Made by a program: the position numbers and the translations under genes
Part shown: positions 8,549 through 19,300 of the stretch, piece after piece
Numbering within the stretch: position 1 is the first letter of the stretch
How the letters are laid out: each line of letters begins with the position of its first letter
Notes under the pieces: model-generated
Database searches by the model: none
Told to the model about the DNA's origin: nothing
The model's input: only the letters and a program-made list of their open reading frames with translations
NCBI GenBank assembly: GCA_030602565.1
Contig: JAUVZL010000028.1
Location: 1 to 34,463 of the forward strand
Length of the DNA stretch: 34,463 bases
Reading direction: 5' to 3'
DNA from: Candidatus Stahliibacteriota bacterium
Lineage (GTDB): Bacteria; Hydrothermota; Tepidihabitantia; SM23-42

Positions 8549-9840
8549 TCTTACTATTGACCAGTCTGTTCCTAAATCAAACCATAGATTTCTATGTCGA
8601 TCCAGTGGTCTACCTTTCCACTGTAACAATCGAAGATACCATCACAAAAACCGTCAAACAAAAGGACATCTTTTATATTGAGTTCAATTGTGAAATCCCT
8701 TATCATGAACTCTATTATGAGGAAAGCGATAGTGGCATCATCACCCGAGCGACCATCCCATTTGAGATAGTAAATCTTGACCAAGCCGACACGCTGGTTG
8801 ATACCCTATATCGTCTGTTTACACTTCCTTCGTTTTCCGAAGCAGCACGACAACAGATGTCATTTCTCATTCAGTTCGGACTGCACATGCTCGAAGGTAA
8901 TTTCAAATATAGCATCAGCATTATGTCAAAGGACAAAAAAGGAACGGTCGAGAAATCATTGACCATCAACCGAATAGATTATCCGATGAGCGATATCTTA
9001 CTCGCCAAAGAAATTGTGACCGACACAGTTGGCGATTATCTGAAAAAGGGTAACCTTAAGATCGTCCCGCTTCCTTCCCATAAGTTCAGCGAGCGCTATA
9101 CCACGCTCTATCTTTATTATGAAATCTACGACCTTACCGTTGATGCGAATGAACTAAGAGTTACCTATGAAATTGTGAACGCCCAGGGCGAAAAAGTCCG
9201 TCAAATATCACAGCAAGTCACCAAGAAGTACACATCCCAGGCAGTAAATGTTGGTTTGAATATTGCGCAGTTTGAACGTGGTGAGTATCAGTTGAGCATC
9301 AAGATCTACGACCCGAGCACCGAAAGTACGATACGCAAAGACCTATCCTTCGAGATCACGAAACAAGTCTCTGAAGACATAAGTTATGAGGACTTGCCAT
9401 ACTATTATAAAATTGCTTATTTTCTAAAGCCTGGTGATTACAAGAAATTTCAAGAAATACCCGAGAAAGGAAAGAAAATCTTCCTCGAGAAATTCTGGAG
9501 CCAACATGACTACTACAAAACTGCGGCGAGGTTCGTTTACGCGGACGAGCATTTTAAAGAAGGCTATAAACCTGGACATGAAACAGACCGTGGCAGAATA
9601 TATGTCAAGTTCGGTCCTTATGATGAAATCACAACCAGTGTTATTGAGGTATGGGAGAGCAAGCCCTACGAGATGTGGGAATATAGTAATGGCCTGCGCT
9701 TTGTCTTTGTTGACATCCGGAGTACGGCTGAATTCACCTTGGTCTGGACAAATTCAACTGAAGAACAGTCTCAACCAACACTCTTTGACTATCTTCCTGA
9801 ATCCGTCAAAAGAGAGTTGCCCGCTGGGACTTTCGATTAG
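8545..9840 (+). CDS. GWxTD domain-containing protein, second of two
   Basis: The 431-residue product has an N-terminal hydrophobic stretch (MILLLTSLFLNQTI) that could be a signal sequence. A beta-rich N-terminal region, a central Ig-like part (about 175-275) and a C-terminal GWxTD region (about 280-400) follow. The signature reads PGHETDRGRIYVKFGPYDEI, with His in place of the Trp. The segment KKIFLEKFWSQHDYYKTAA before it is also typical of the family. The ATG overlaps the stop of the preceding GWxTD gene by 4 bp, so the two are probably made in fixed ratio and may form a pair. Function is unknown. Confidence 0.87.
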   Translation: MILLLTSLFLNQTIDFYVDPVVYLSTVTIEDTITKTVKQKDIFYIEFNCEIPYHELYYEESDSGIITRATIPFEIVNLDQADTLVDTLYRLFTLPSFSEAARQQMSFLIQFGLHMLEGNFKYSISIMSKDKKGTVEKSLTINRIDYPMSDILLAKEIVTDTVGDYLKKGNLKIVPLPSHKFSERYTTLYLYYEIYDLTVDANELRVTYEIVNAQGEKVRQISQQVTKKYTSQAVNVGLNIAQFERGEYQLSIKIYDPSTESTIRKDLSFEITKQVSEDISYEDLPYYYKIAYFLKPGDYKKFQEIPEKGKKIFLEKFWSQHDYYKTAARFVYADEHFKEGYKPGHETDRGRIYVKFGPYDEITTSVIEVWESKPYEMWEYSNGLRFVFVDIRSTAEFTLVWTNSTEEQSQPTLFDYLPESVKRELPAGTFD

Positions 9841-9881
9841 CAGTCAGTGCGAAGAACTCTATAAAAAGACAGGAGGTAATC

Positions 9882-10523
9882 ATGGAAGACCATGAAGTTC
9901 TAAAAAAAGAAATCAAAGATATTGTCAAGCAAAGTATTAAACAAGAAATGCAACAATATTTTCAAAATGCAACAAATGGTGATTGCAAAAAAATATTTGA
10001 CGAAATACGTTCTTTAAAAAAACTTATTGAATCATCACCAATTTTCCAAAAAGAAAAAATTGCATTGTTTGTTGACTCGCAAAATCTCTATTACTCAGCC
10101 CGCATGGGCTATGCGGCAAAAGTCAATTATGAAAAGCTCTTAAGACTCATCACTGCGAACCGGCAATTGGTTAAGGCGTACGCATATATTGTGCAACCAC
10201 CAGACGGTGATGTGAAACCTTTTGCAGCCAGTCTCGAACGTTTCGGCTACGTTGTTAAGACCAAAGATGTAAGAACACGTTTAGATGGTTCGGCAAAAGC
10301 AAACTGGGATATGGGCATGGCTTTGGATATTCTCAACACCCTCGACAACGTCGACACAATAATCTTAGCTTCAGGTGACGGTGATTTCGTACCACTCGTG
10401 GAATTCATTAAGTCAAAGAACAAACGAGTAGAGATATATGCATTTTCCGATAATACAGCTTACGATCTAAAAGAAAAAGCAGACAAATTTGAACCCCTCG
10501 GCGAAAACGTCATTCTCATGTGA
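9882..10523 (+). CDS. LabA-like NYN domain protein (PIN-fold nuclease family)
   Basis: The 213-residue product has an N-terminal helical or coiled-coil segment (1-55, rich in Lys, Glu and Gln) and a NYN domain (58-213). The acidic residues expected for a metal-dependent ribonuclease are present: Asp65 in LFVDSQN, Asp143 in NWDMGMALD, and Asp166 and Asp168 in ASGDGDF. The family cleaves or binds RNA in the cytoplasm; the substrate is unknown here. Translation starts at an ATG with a strong AGGAGG site 6-7 bp upstream, 41 bp after the second GWxTD gene. It is probably on the same transcript as lon. Confidence 0.9.
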   Translation: MEDHEVLKKEIKDIVKQSIKQEMQQYFQNATNGDCKKIFDEIRSLKKLIESSPIFQKEKIALFVDSQNLYYSARMGYAAKVNYEKLLRLITANRQLVKAYAYIVQPPDGDVKPFAASLERFGYVVKTKDVRTRLDGSAKANWDMGMALDILNTLDNVDTIILASGDGDFVPLVEFIKSKNKRVEIYAFSDNTAYDLKEKADKFEPLGENVILM

Positions 10524-10535
10524 AGTTGCGAAGCA

Positions 10536-11372
10536 ATGATTGATTACCACATTCACACGAACCACTCGATCGACGCTGAGGGCAAGTTAGAAGAGTACTG
10601 CAAAAGGGCACTATCCATTGGCTTAGAGGAAATTTGCTTCACCAATCACTGCGAGTTAGACCCCGCAAGAGATGATTCTTACATATGTTTCAACGGTCGG
10701 CGAGAGAAATTCACGCGCCAGGGTTTATTGCGGCTACAGGATGAAATCTTAGAGCAAAAGCGTGAAAATAGAAACTCCGGACTGAGTATAAAATTCGGCA
10801 TCGAAATCGGCTATTATAAAGGTATTGAGCCGCGCCTCCATGAAATCATCGATGGTGTTGAACTCGATTTTGTCCTCGGCAGCATCCATTGTCTCGACCA
10901 CATCTGCATTGACAGTTCCCGAGAACACACGACCTATTTTTCCAAACATTCGGCACACACCATGCTGGTGAATTATTTCCAAACGGTGGAAGATTTAGTG
11001 AAAAGCAATTTCTTCAATGCGGTTGGTCACCTCGATGTTTACAAGAAATACGGCATAGCTTATTACAAAGATGATATAGACGAGGTTATCGTTGAGTCGC
11101 TGCAGAGGATATACAGAATGATGGTCGAGCAAAACATCGCGCTTGAGATAAACACCGCGGGATTACGCCGCATTGACCAATTTTATCCCAGTTCAATGAT
11201 CGTTAAATACGCGCGCGAACAGGGTCTTGATATGATAACGATTGGCTCTGACGCACACCGCGTAGAAGACCTTGGTAAAGATATTGCAAAAGGGCTTGAG
11301 TATGCAAAATCCTTTGGTTTTGATGCTGTCTACAGGTTTAATAAGAAACAACCAATAAGGGTAAAAATCTAA
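10536..11372 (+). CDS. PHP domain phosphoesterase, histidinol-phosphatase (HisJ)-like
   Basis: The 278-residue product contains the ordered metal-binding motifs of the PHP family: HIHTNHSIDAEG (residues 5-16), FTNHCE (35-40), FGIEIGYYKGIE, LGSIHCLD, GHLDVYKKYG and GSDAHR near the C-terminus. These ligands hold a two- or three-metal centre that hydrolyses phosphomonoesters. The closest named group is HisJ-type histidinol-phosphatase, but no his genes are nearby, so the substrate is uncertain. It starts 12 bp after the NYN gene with only a weak ribosome site, so it is probably the last gene of the hsp20-lon operon. I see no convincing terminator before gyrA. Confidence 0.88.
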   Translation: MIDYHIHTNHSIDAEGKLEEYCKRALSIGLEEICFTNHCELDPARDDSYICFNGRREKFTRQGLLRLQDEILEQKRENRNSGLSIKFGIEIGYYKGIEPRLHEIIDGVELDFVLGSIHCLDHICIDSSREHTTYFSKHSAHTMLVNYFQTVEDLVKSNFFNAVGHLDVYKKYGIAYYKDDIDEVIVESLQRIYRMMVEQNIALEINTAGLRRIDQFYPSSMIVKYAREQGLDMITIGSDAHRVEDLGKDIAKGLEYAKSFGFDAVYRFNKKQPIRVKI

Positions 11373-11438
11373 GCTTTCTCACCCTTTAGATCTCCGCAAA
11401 GCCTTTAATTACAGGGGCTTCCTACAATCACCTGCTTG

Positions 11439-11466
11439 TTGACAGTGGCTGAATTCTGGCTATAAT
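11439..11466 (+). promoter_or_regulatory. gyrA promoter (leaderless)
   Basis: TTGACA (11439-11444), a 16-bp spacer and TATAAT (11461-11466) are followed after 6 bp by the gyrA ATG at 11473. There is no Shine-Dalgarno site, so a leaderless transcript is predicted. This promoter is not at a repeat end. Confidence 0.8.
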
Positions 11467-11472
11467 TTTATT

Positions 11473-13893
11473 ATGGAAGAGCGTATAACTAATGTCTACA
11501 TTGAAGATGAAATAAGATCATCATACTTGGATTATGCAATGAGCGTCATTGTGGGACGCGCTTTACCTGATGCCCGTGACGGCTTGAAACCGGTACAGCG
11601 CCGTATCCTCTATGCCATGGAAGAAGCAGGATTACTATCGAACCGAGCCTACAAGAAAGCAGCAACAGTGGTTGGTAACGTCCTTGGAAAATACCATCCT
11701 CATGGTGACATGGCAATATACGACGCCCTGGTCCGCATGGCACAGAATTTCTCTATGCGCTATGTTCTTATCGACGGCCAGGGTAATTTCGGGTCAGTGG
11801 ATGGTGATGCCGCAGCTGCCTACCGTTATACTGAGGCACGACTCACATCTTTAGCTGAAGAACTGCTGGGGGATTTCAAAAAAGACACGGTTGATTTCGT
11901 CCCGAATTTTGACGGAACCCTAAAAGAACCCACGGTCTTGCCAGCCGCTTATCCCAACCTTCTGTGTAACGGCTCGTCTGGTATCGCGGTTGGCATGGCA
12001 ACGAATATCCCACCCCACAACCTCGGCGAATTAGTTGCCGCGCTCAACGCAATGATCGACAAACCTGACATCAAAGATGAAGACATAATGGAGCTTGTGA
12101 CCGGCCCAGATTTTCCAACCGGCGGTATTATCATCGGAAAAACCGGCATCAAACAAGCTTACAAAACTGGCAAAGGTCGGGCCGTCACAAGAGGAAAAAT
12201 CAGGATTGAGGATATAAAGGGCGGCAAGCAGGCAATCGTCATAACTGAAATCCCCTATCAAGTGAACAAGAGTTCGCTTATAGAAAAAATAGCCGCACTG
12301 GTACGTGCCAAAAAACTTGAAGGCATTTCTGATTTAAGGGATGAATCAGATAAAGACGGCATTAGAATTATGATCGAGCTTAAAAGAGATGCCAATTCTC
12401 AGGTAGTTCTCAATAATCTATATAAACATACTGCTTTACAATCGACGTTCAGTATCCAACTGCTGGCACTGGTTTCAGGGGCGCCAAAGATTTTTACTTT
12501 GAAGGAGGCTTTAAAAACTTTCCTGGACTTTCGCTTTGAAGTAATGACGCGGCGCACAAAATTTGAGTTGGCTGAAGCAGAAAAGCGCGCCCATATCCTT
12601 GAAGGTCTTAGAATCGCCATTGAAAATATCGATGAAGTCGTGCAGATCATTAAGAAATCAAGGGATGTTAAGGTCGCTAAGAAAAAACTAATGGAAAGGT
12701 TTTCACTCAGTGAAATACAGGCTCAATCTATTCTGGACATGAGATTGGCAAGGTTAACAAATCTTGAAAAAGAGGCGTTGGAAAAAGAATACCTGGGCTT
12801 GATAAAAGAGATTGCCAGACTGAAATCAATCCTCGAATCGCCCAAAGGTGTATACCTGCTTATAAAAAAAGAACTTAACGAACTGAACGCTAAGTATCAA
12901 GAACCGAGACGCACGCAGATCATCGATGCCGAACCTGAAGAACTGAGCATGGAGGACCTTATCGGCGAAGAAGATATGGTTATTACTGTAACCCATCGAG
13001 GTTATATCAAACGCCAGCCCATTACCACTTACAGAAATCAATCGCGCGGGGGTCAGGGAAGAAAGATCGTTGAAATCGGTGAACAGGATTTTGCCAACCA
13101 GCTGCTTATCTGTCTGACTACTGATACCTTGCTGTTTTTTTCAAATAAAGGCAAGGTCTATGCGCGTAAGGTCTATGAAATACCTGAAGCAGGACCATTC
13201 TCCAAGGGACGTTCGATCGCCAACTTCATTGAAATGAGTGATGGCGAAAAAGTTACTGCATGTCTGTCTATAAAAGACTTTTCACCTGAGCATTACGTCT
13301 TCATGGCTACGAAAATGGGTAAAGTGAAGAAAACTTCTCTGGTGGATTTTTCACATATAAGAAGAGTGGGGATAATCGCCATTAAATTACTTGCTCGCGA
13401 TCGACTCATTGCGGTTGGCTTAACTGATGGAGCAAACTCAATATTCCTTACAACCCACGATGGCTTGACCATTCGATTTTCTGAAAAACTCGTTCGTCCC
13501 ATGGGCAGAAATGCCTCAGGCGTGAAAGGCATAAGATTAGCTAAAACGAATGAAGTCGTCGGCTTCAATATTGCCAAAGAGAACGAGGACATGCTCATCG
13601 TTGCTGAAAAAGGTATTGGGAAACGGGTTAAATTCAGCGCGATCAATGAAAAAGGCAGAGCGGGCAAAGGGATGAAGGGTATGAAAATCGATGCGAAAAC
13701 CGGGAAAGTCGCCGGCGTTACCAATGTTAGTGATGACGACGATTTGATTGTTATGACTAAAGCCGGTAAAGTCATCCGAACACCGGTCAATAAAATCCGC
13801 GTGCTGAGCCGCCAGGCAAAGGGCGTAAAGATCATTACCCTGGCAAAAAATGATACAGTCTGCTCAATCGCCTGCATCAAAGCACAAGTGTAA
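11473..13893 (+). CDS. gyrA: DNA gyrase subunit A
   Basis: The 806-residue product is the breakage-reunion subunit of type IIA topoisomerase. The N-terminal half has the winged-helix and tower region with catalytic Tyr119 in [10 protein letters not shown]. The quinolone-determining stretch reads [10 protein letters not shown] (75-84), with Met80 where E. coli has Ser83. A C-terminal beta-pinwheel (about 495-800) is built of repeated blades. A degenerate GyrA box, QSRGGQG, lies at its start where gyrase normally has Q(R/K)RGG(R/K)G. Length and pinwheel favour GyrA over ParC, but I cannot exclude a single enzyme serving both roles. gyrB is not in the window. A dCMP deaminase gene starts 19 bp downstream. 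Confidence 0.95.
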   Translation: MEERITNVYIEDEIRSSYLDYAMSVIVGRALPDARDGLKPVQRRILYAMEEAGLLSNRAYKKAATVVGNVLGKYHPHGDMAIYDALVRMAQNFSMRYVLIDGQGNFGSVDGDAAAAYRYTEARLTSLAEELLGDFKKDTVDFVPNFDGTLKEPTVLPAAYPNLLCNGSSGIAVGMATNIPPHNLGELVAALNAMIDKPDIKDEDIMELVTGPDFPTGGIIIGKTGIKQAYKTGKGRAVTRGKIRIEDIKGGKQAIVITEIPYQVNKSSLIEKIAALVRAKKLEGISDLRDESDKDGIRIMIELKRDANSQVVLNNLYKHTALQSTFSIQLLALVSGAPKIFTLKEALKTFLDFRFEVMTRRTKFELAEAEKRAHILEGLRIAIENIDEVVQIIKKSRDVKVAKKKLMERFSLSEIQAQSILDMRLARLTNLEKEALEKEYLGLIKEIARLKSILESPKGVYLLIKKELNELNAKYQEPRRTQIIDAEPEELSMEDLIGEEDMVITVTHRGYIKRQPITTYRNQSRGGQGRKIVEIGEQDFANQLLICLTTDTLLFFSNKGKVYARKVYEIPEAGPFSKGRSIANFIEMSDGEKVTACLSIKDFSPEHYVFMATKMGKVKKTSLVDFSHIRRVGIIAIKLLARDRLIAVGLTDGANSIFLTTHDGLTIRFSEKLVRPMGRNASGVKGIRLAKTNEVVGFNIAKENEDMLIVAEKGIGKRVKFSAINEKGRAGKGMKGMKIDAKTGKVAGVTNVSDDDDLIVMTKAGKVIRTPVNKIRVLSRQAKGVKIITLAKNDTVCSIACIKAQV

Positions 13894-13912
13894 TCAGGGA
13901 ATCAGGTTATCA

Positions 13913-14353
13913 GTGGCTCGTAAATCCTGGGATGAATATTTCATGGCTATTGCCGAACTCGTGGCCGAGCGTTCAACCTGCTTACGGCGTCAAGTCGGCG
14001 CCGTGATTGTCAAGGATAGAAAAATCTTGTCGACTGGCTACAATGGAGCGCCCAGAGGTATCAGACACTGCTCCGAGGTCGGCTGCTTGAGAAAACAGCT
14101 CAATATTCCAGCTGGCGAAAGACATGAAATATGCCGCGGCACGCATGCTGAACAAAACGCCATTATCCAAGCGGCGACGTTTGGTGTAGATATCAGCGAA
14201 GGGATAGTATATTCCACGCATCAACCCTGTTTTATCTGCACGAAAATGCTCATCAACGCCAAGATATCAAAAATAGTCTATAAAAAAGAATACCCGGATA
14301 AATTGGCAATTGGCATGCTCCTTGAAGCCAAGATACCATTTGTGAAAATCTAA
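13913..14353 (+). CDS. Deoxycytidylate (dCMP) deaminase, ComEB-like
   Basis: The 146-residue product should convert dCMP to dUMP for thymidylate synthesis. The zinc-binding and catalytic residues are His78-Ala-Glu80 in GTHAEQNA and Cys106/Cys109 in HQPCFIC. An extra Cys/His-rich insert (CSEVGCLRK ... HEIC, 53-74) is typical of ComEB-type enzymes. I chose GTG at 13913 because the product then begins [10 protein letters not shown], the usual family start; an in-frame ATG at 13850 lies inside gyrA. The last three codons and stop (GTGAAAATCTAA) are identical to the left edge of an intergenic repeat copy at 19668, so the repeat may have provided the C-terminus. It is probably cotranscribed with gyrA. 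Confidence 0.92.
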   Translation: MARKSWDEYFMAIAELVAERSTCLRRQVGAVIVKDRKILSTGYNGAPRGIRHCSEVGCLRKQLNIPAGERHEICRGTHAEQNAIIQAATFGVDISEGIVYSTHQPCFICTKMLINAKISKIVYKKEYPDKLAIGMLLEAKIPFVKI

Positions 14354-14416
14354 TCACCCCCACCCCTCCCTCCCCCTCTTTGAAGGGGAGGAATAAGGAG
14401 GGGGTGTCGAAAGTTC
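14342..14416. repeat. GC-rich palindromic repeat, copy A (overlaps the deaminase end)
   Basis: The unit starts TGTGAAAATCTAATCACCCC, continues through CCTCCCTCCCCCTCTTTGAA and ends GGAGGAATAAGGAGGGGGTG. A CCCCTC/GAGGGG-type stem lies at its centre. A near-identical copy is at 19668-19731, and a copy lacking the left arm is at about 16328-16362. It may form a bidirectional terminator-like hairpin between genes. Confidence 0.8.
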
Positions 14417-14686
14417 AGATTTATGTAGTGGCAGAGAAACATTTGTCGAGCAAGCTCGACCACTACGTTCCTGTCATTATCCGGCTTGACCGGATAATCC
14501 AGGGGTATTCGGTGCTACTAGATTCCCCGATCCCTTCGACATATAACTCAGGACTACAGCAAGTCGGGGAATGACAGAGCTGCGCTCCTCGCAGTGACAG
14601 AGTAGAAGATTAAGGAGTTAGGAAGCTTTGAGGATGTGAAGCTCTGAACCTCTAAACTTCATAATTTCACAACATCATATTTCCCG
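14417..14686. repeat. Gene-free block of nested hairpins
   Basis: I see three good stems and no credible gene. The first has outer arms GTAGTGG (14425-14431) and CCACTAC (14460-14466) enclosing GTCGAGC-AA-GCTCGAC (14445-14460). The second is ATTATCCGG-CTTGA-CCGGATAAT (14476-14498). The third pairs ATTCCCCGA (14522-14530) with TCGGGGAAT (14564-14572). The rest, up to the minus-strand stop at 14687, is AT-rich and unassigned. Confidence 0.6.
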
Positions 14687-16261
14687 TCAGCGTAGAATAA
14701 CCAAAGACCGTGACACTCTACAACCAGGCGTTTCTACTACAAGGAAATGCGTTCCCTGAGCAAGCCCGCGGGTATCAACATCAATTGTATGAAACCCGGC
14801 TTGCACGTATTCTCCCACGACATCCTTGACCACCTGGCCAACTGTATTGTACAGCTTGACTGACAACACTCCAGCACGAAGCGTGGCAAATGAAACTTGT
14901 GCAACGCCGGACACTGGATTCGGTGTAATCAATAGACCAGAATTCACCTTGTGCATATGTTCTTCTTCTATGCCGGTATATAAAAACCAGTACATATCAT
15001 ACCAAAGCTGTGCCCACTTATCAACGAGCACCAGCGCAGTATCCGGTCTTTCCTGAAGAGAATCCCAGTCTGTAAACATTACCGCGAATACCATAAAAAC
15101 ACTGGAATCAGGGAGTATATCAAAAGGACCTGAACTCATGAGAAATCTCTGGTCATCAGGTAAAGGCGGTGCTGTATCATATGGCTCGTAAACCATAGTC
15201 TTAAAGTTGTACCCGGCTAAGGTAAGATAACGCTCATTGTCAAGGTTTGGCTCAAGATTCAGGGTAAAACGTTTGAATGCACTCATGCCGTGCTGAGGAT
15301 TTTCTGACGCATCACGCCAGTCAGGCACATTATCATAATCAACATCCCACATACTCTGAGGTAGATTATTCCAGTAATAACTGCTGTCCCGTTCATACTG
15401 GTCAAGGATACCGTCATTATCCTTATCCTGCCCTTCTACCAGATCAAAAGGAGTCTGCAGCAAGTCGAATGCTATGGCTCCTGGCCACCACACTGGCGGT
15501 GGAGTGGGTTCCATCTGAGTTTGCCATTGATAGCCAAGGTTATCGACCAGAATCGTATCACCATCAATTATGTATTCCTGGCTGACAATACCTGCGATAA
15601 TATCATTACCTGTACCAGCTTCATTACCAATATCATTATCCGCAGCGATACCGACATAACAATCATACAGGTTATGACCTGAAACATTTTTTATCTCATA
15701 GGTCAAAAAGACAATGTCCTCAATCTGCGGGATATCCCATGCATACCCGGTCTGATACATTTCAATACCGATGGGTCTTGTGTCACCGGGGATGTGAGCA
15801 TTAGTATCGAGATCATTCATGCAGCACCAGGAGTCTTCATGAGATACCGTATCCTGCGGCGCCATTGGTAAGGCAGTATCAGGCGCAGGCCAATTCTCAG
15901 GGTGCATAAAGATAATCGCATCTGGATGATTGATTAACATACCCTCAAGTCCAGGTACGAATTCACTTTCTCCACCATGAGGACCATACCCAATAGTCAC
16001 TAAGGTATCGCCAGTTGCCGAATCAACGGTGCCAAACCATATACCAGCTCCATAGATATAGTTATGACCACTCCCTTTTGGCCACCAACATCCCGCGCCT
16101 CCTGCACTATCCTGCCCCAATTTACCATAGTTCGTTATCCAAAGTTCAACCTGGTTAGTGTCGTGGACCGCCGTGTCAAAGGGTCTACCCCCGCTATTAT
16201 TATACCTGGCATTTCCTGCCAGGAACATCGTTGATAATAGTAGCACAATAGATACTCTCAT
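14687..16261 (-). CDS. Secreted protein of unknown function with C-terminal sorting domain
   Basis: The 524-residue product begins with a signal peptide (MRVSIVLLLSTMFLAGNA). It ends in a FlgD-like/type A sorting tail (about 443-524: LLITPNPVSG, VKLYNTVGQVVKD, SRSLVILR), suggesting export across both membranes or anchoring at the surface. The middle is aromatic- and Asp-rich, with calcium-binding-like DKDNDGILDQYERD and DVDYDNVPDW segments around residues 270-315. I do not recognise a catalytic domain. AGGAGG precedes the ATG by 5 bp. It lies 99 bp downstream of the large BTAD regulator on the same strand, with a truncated GC-rich repeat between them, so it is a plausible but unproven target of that regulator. 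Confidence 0.8.
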   Translation of the reverse strand: MRVSIVLLLSTMFLAGNARYNNSGGRPFDTAVHDTNQVELWITNYGKLGQDSAGGAGCWWPKGSGHNYIYGAGIWFGTVDSATGDTLVTIGYGPHGGESEFVPGLEGMLINHPDAIIFMHPENWPAPDTALPMAPQDTVSHEDSWCCMNDLDTNAHIPGDTRPIGIEMYQTGYAWDIPQIEDIVFLTYEIKNVSGHNLYDCYVGIAADNDIGNEAGTGNDIIAGIVSQEYIIDGDTILVDNLGYQWQTQMEPTPPPVWWPGAIAFDLLQTPFDLVEGQDKDNDGILDQYERDSSYYWNNLPQSMWDVDYDNVPDWRDASENPQHGMSAFKRFTLNLEPNLDNERYLTLAGYNFKTMVYEPYDTAPPLPDDQRFLMSSGPFDILPDSSVFMVFAVMFTDWDSLQERPDTALVLVDKWAQLWYDMYWFLYTGIEEEHMHKVNSGLLITPNPVSGVAQVSFATLRAGVLSVKLYNTVGQVVKDVVGEYVQAGFHTIDVDTRGLAQGTHFLVVETPGCRVSRSLVILR

Positions 16262-16321
16262 AGTTCCTCCTCTGTTCTTATTATCATTGGTTTATTTTAT
16301 CTACGAAGTGTGAAAAAATTG

Positions 16322-16362
16322 TGAAAAAAGGGGGAGGAATAAGGAGGGGGTGTCGAAAGCTC
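16322..16362. repeat. GC-rich repeat, copy B (left arm missing)
   Basis: GGGGGAGGAATAAGGAGGGG followed by GTGTCGAAAGCTCAG repeats the right half of the unit at 14385-14416. The CACCCC left arm is absent, so no strong hairpin forms. It sits between the regulator stop codon and the start of the secreted-protein gene. Confidence 0.65.
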
Positions 16363-19300
16363 AGCGTACTAAAGATTCATACAAACGCACTGTTTCTCTG
16401 TGTGGTTCACTATTTAGTTCTTTCTTTAATACCTTTTTTAGTCGCTCAAAATCCTTGATAATGTTTTTATATTGACCACTCTTGCCATAAGCTATCATTA
16501 TTTTGCAGTAATATTCTTCATTGAAAATATTTAGTAAAATCAGTTTCTTATACCAAACAACAGCATCCTTATATCTTCTTTTTTGCATATGGTAATCAGC
16601 CAGCATAAGAAGACAGTCTTCATACAGACCCTGGTAATAAACACGTCGGTCTTCAACCCATGGATCATACCATCCAGGAGCAAAACCATCTTTGTATATT
16701 GCTATTGCTTCACGCAGCACATGCTCATATTCCCGGCCCGTTGTTGCTGCGCCTTTTGCCTTTTTTACGAGGCTTTCAAATTCCTCAGTGTCAAGCTTGA
16801 TCAAAACCTCAGGTGATATCTGACAAAACCCTTTGCTTGATACAATCAAATCACCCTGCCCACTCTTAACTGACCTGGACATCTGCCGGATATGCTGTAA
16901 AGCTTTGCGTAAACTGTCACTGCCGCTCTTATGAGATGCTTTGTGCCACAGCGCATCAATGAGCACATCATGATTAACCCTTTCATCCTTGTGAAGTAAG
17001 ATGTAGAAAAATAGTTTCTTTGATTTCATGGTGGTCCACGAAGCCTCGAGTATCTCCTTATCATCAACCGCAACTTTTGGGACGCCGAAAAGACACGCAT
17101 CAACCCAATGTACATCCAACTTAAACTTGTCAATCACTGACAAGAGATATTTTCGTTCAAAACCTTGGTTTCGAAACACCTGCAACATCCACTTGTTACG
17201 GCGCAGTTCACGTGCTAACAGATAGTCATAACCTTTCAAGCGGCTGACTGCTACTACGTTTTCAAGTCGAGAAAGAGTCTTTGACATTGTATCCAGAAAA
17301 TAATAAATCCTGCTCAGTTTAAGGTTGATCAAAAAAGAGGAGAAAGTTTGCTTATGTCTCTGCGATATTTCTAATGCACTCATCAAAATTGATTCAGCAT
17401 CAGCATATTTGTTCTGTGCAATCCTGAGCTGTGCCTCAGTTAAAAGCAACGGCACAGATTGAAAATCACGTCTGTTTTCCTTTAATAGCCATGTTTTGGC
17501 GAGAACCCGTTCTGCAGTAACGAGCTCACCAGCCTTAATATTGATCCTGCACAACTCTGCGTAGGCAGAAATAATCAATGCGACGACACCGAGTTTTTCG
17601 TATATTTCTAATGCTTTGGCAATCAGCTGTTTTGCCTTATCCAAATCGCCGAATTCCTCATGGAATAACGCATACCCTTGCCAGATCCTTGCCATAGACC
17701 ATAAGTCATTGTGCCTGCTGCACGTCTTGATCCCGGAATCAAGTATTGCCTGTGCTTCGCTCTTGTTTCCTAAAAGAATACTCATTTTCGTTGCATTGAA
17801 GAAACCACCACCACAACCAGGAGAGAAGTGATCTTTTAGCAAATCGGCTGTTTTCATTAGCTTCGAATGTGCTGCATTTAAATTTCCCAAATGAAATTCA
17901 TTCATTGCGTAATTGTTAAAAATGCTTGCCTCAAGACCCTTATAGCCATTACGGTGTGCTATCTGCAACGCTTCATGGAAATACTCTCTTGCTTCAGGTA
18001 AGTTTCGACTAACACCTGCTCGGTACAGAGAACCAATGGAATTCAATATCGAAGCTCTGGTAAGACGCGCATTCTTAGGGCAAACATCCAATGCCTTTTT
18101 AAACCATCTCTTTGCCGCGGTCAACTTGCCTTGATTGAGAAGGATCCCGCCCAATTTGTAGAGGGCATCAGCATATTGCTTCCTGCCTCTTGGCCTCCGC
18201 TTCAACATATTGGCGGCACGCAAACAGTTATTCTTTGCTTCATCAGAACGCCCAAGATAAACCAATGCCTCGGCATAATTCATCAGTAGTGACGGGCGCT
18301 GCAGCCGTACTGATTTAGGTATCTTTTCTATATAAGAACATAAGAATGCGCTCCTCCCTTGCCAGATCAAACCAGGTCCGGTCTTTTCAATACTTGCTGC
18401 TGCTTTGTTATATTCCTTTGCCTGCGAGTAAAACTGAGCCGCCTCATCCAGTCTGTTATTCCTGAAAGAAAAATCTCCGGCGCGGCAGAGTAATCTCCTC
18501 TCCCTCTTTGCATTATTTAGTTTGCTGCGCAAGAAATCCCTGAACAAATTATGGAAACGGTATCCAATACCAAATAAACCAAATAGAAACGCATTTCTCG
18601 TTGTAAGATCTGCCAGCAGGACTTCAGAATTATTTCTTTTTGCCACGGCGTCACACAACTCAGGTGTGAGCCATTCCAAAACCGAACAGTCAACCAGAAA
18701 TTGCCTCATATTCTTTGGCTCCTGGTTATATATTTCTTGTGCGAAATAATTGAACAGGTTGCTTTGCGATTGGTAATAACTATCCAGGATACGTTTGATA
18801 TACCGTGATGATTTTTCCTTTTCAAAGTAATTAGATGATTGCAGCATCAGGCGCAGACTCGTTGGCCACCCCTCCAGGTGCTCCTCAATCCATTCAAGCT
18901 CGGATTCAGATAGCGAGATAGAATATACGGACACAAACAGATCTTTTGTCTCCTCTTTATTGAATTTCAACTCCTGGCTACCAATCTCAAAAATCTCATC
19001 TCGAGCCTGGAGTCGAGATACTGATATCGGCGGCCGCACCCGTGAAGATATAATAAAGTGCACCTGTTGAGGAAGGTGGCTGAGCAAGTAATTCAGGATC
19101 TTGTCGATGTGCTCGGCAGGATAGATCGTGTGGTAATCCTCCAGGATAATGTATATGTCATCTTTAATAGTCTCCATTATTTCATTAATAAACGTGCCCA
19201 GGATAAGCTCTAAATACCGCTGCGGGTAATTAAAAAAATGACTTAATGCTTCAGTCTTTTTGCCAAATTCTGGTTTCAGCTTCCGGATACCCGCAATCAG

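Noticed and set aside
14380-14574. 64-codon plus-strand ORF
   Set aside because: It is composed of repeat and hairpin sequence, has no ribosome site or promoter, and its translation resembles nothing.
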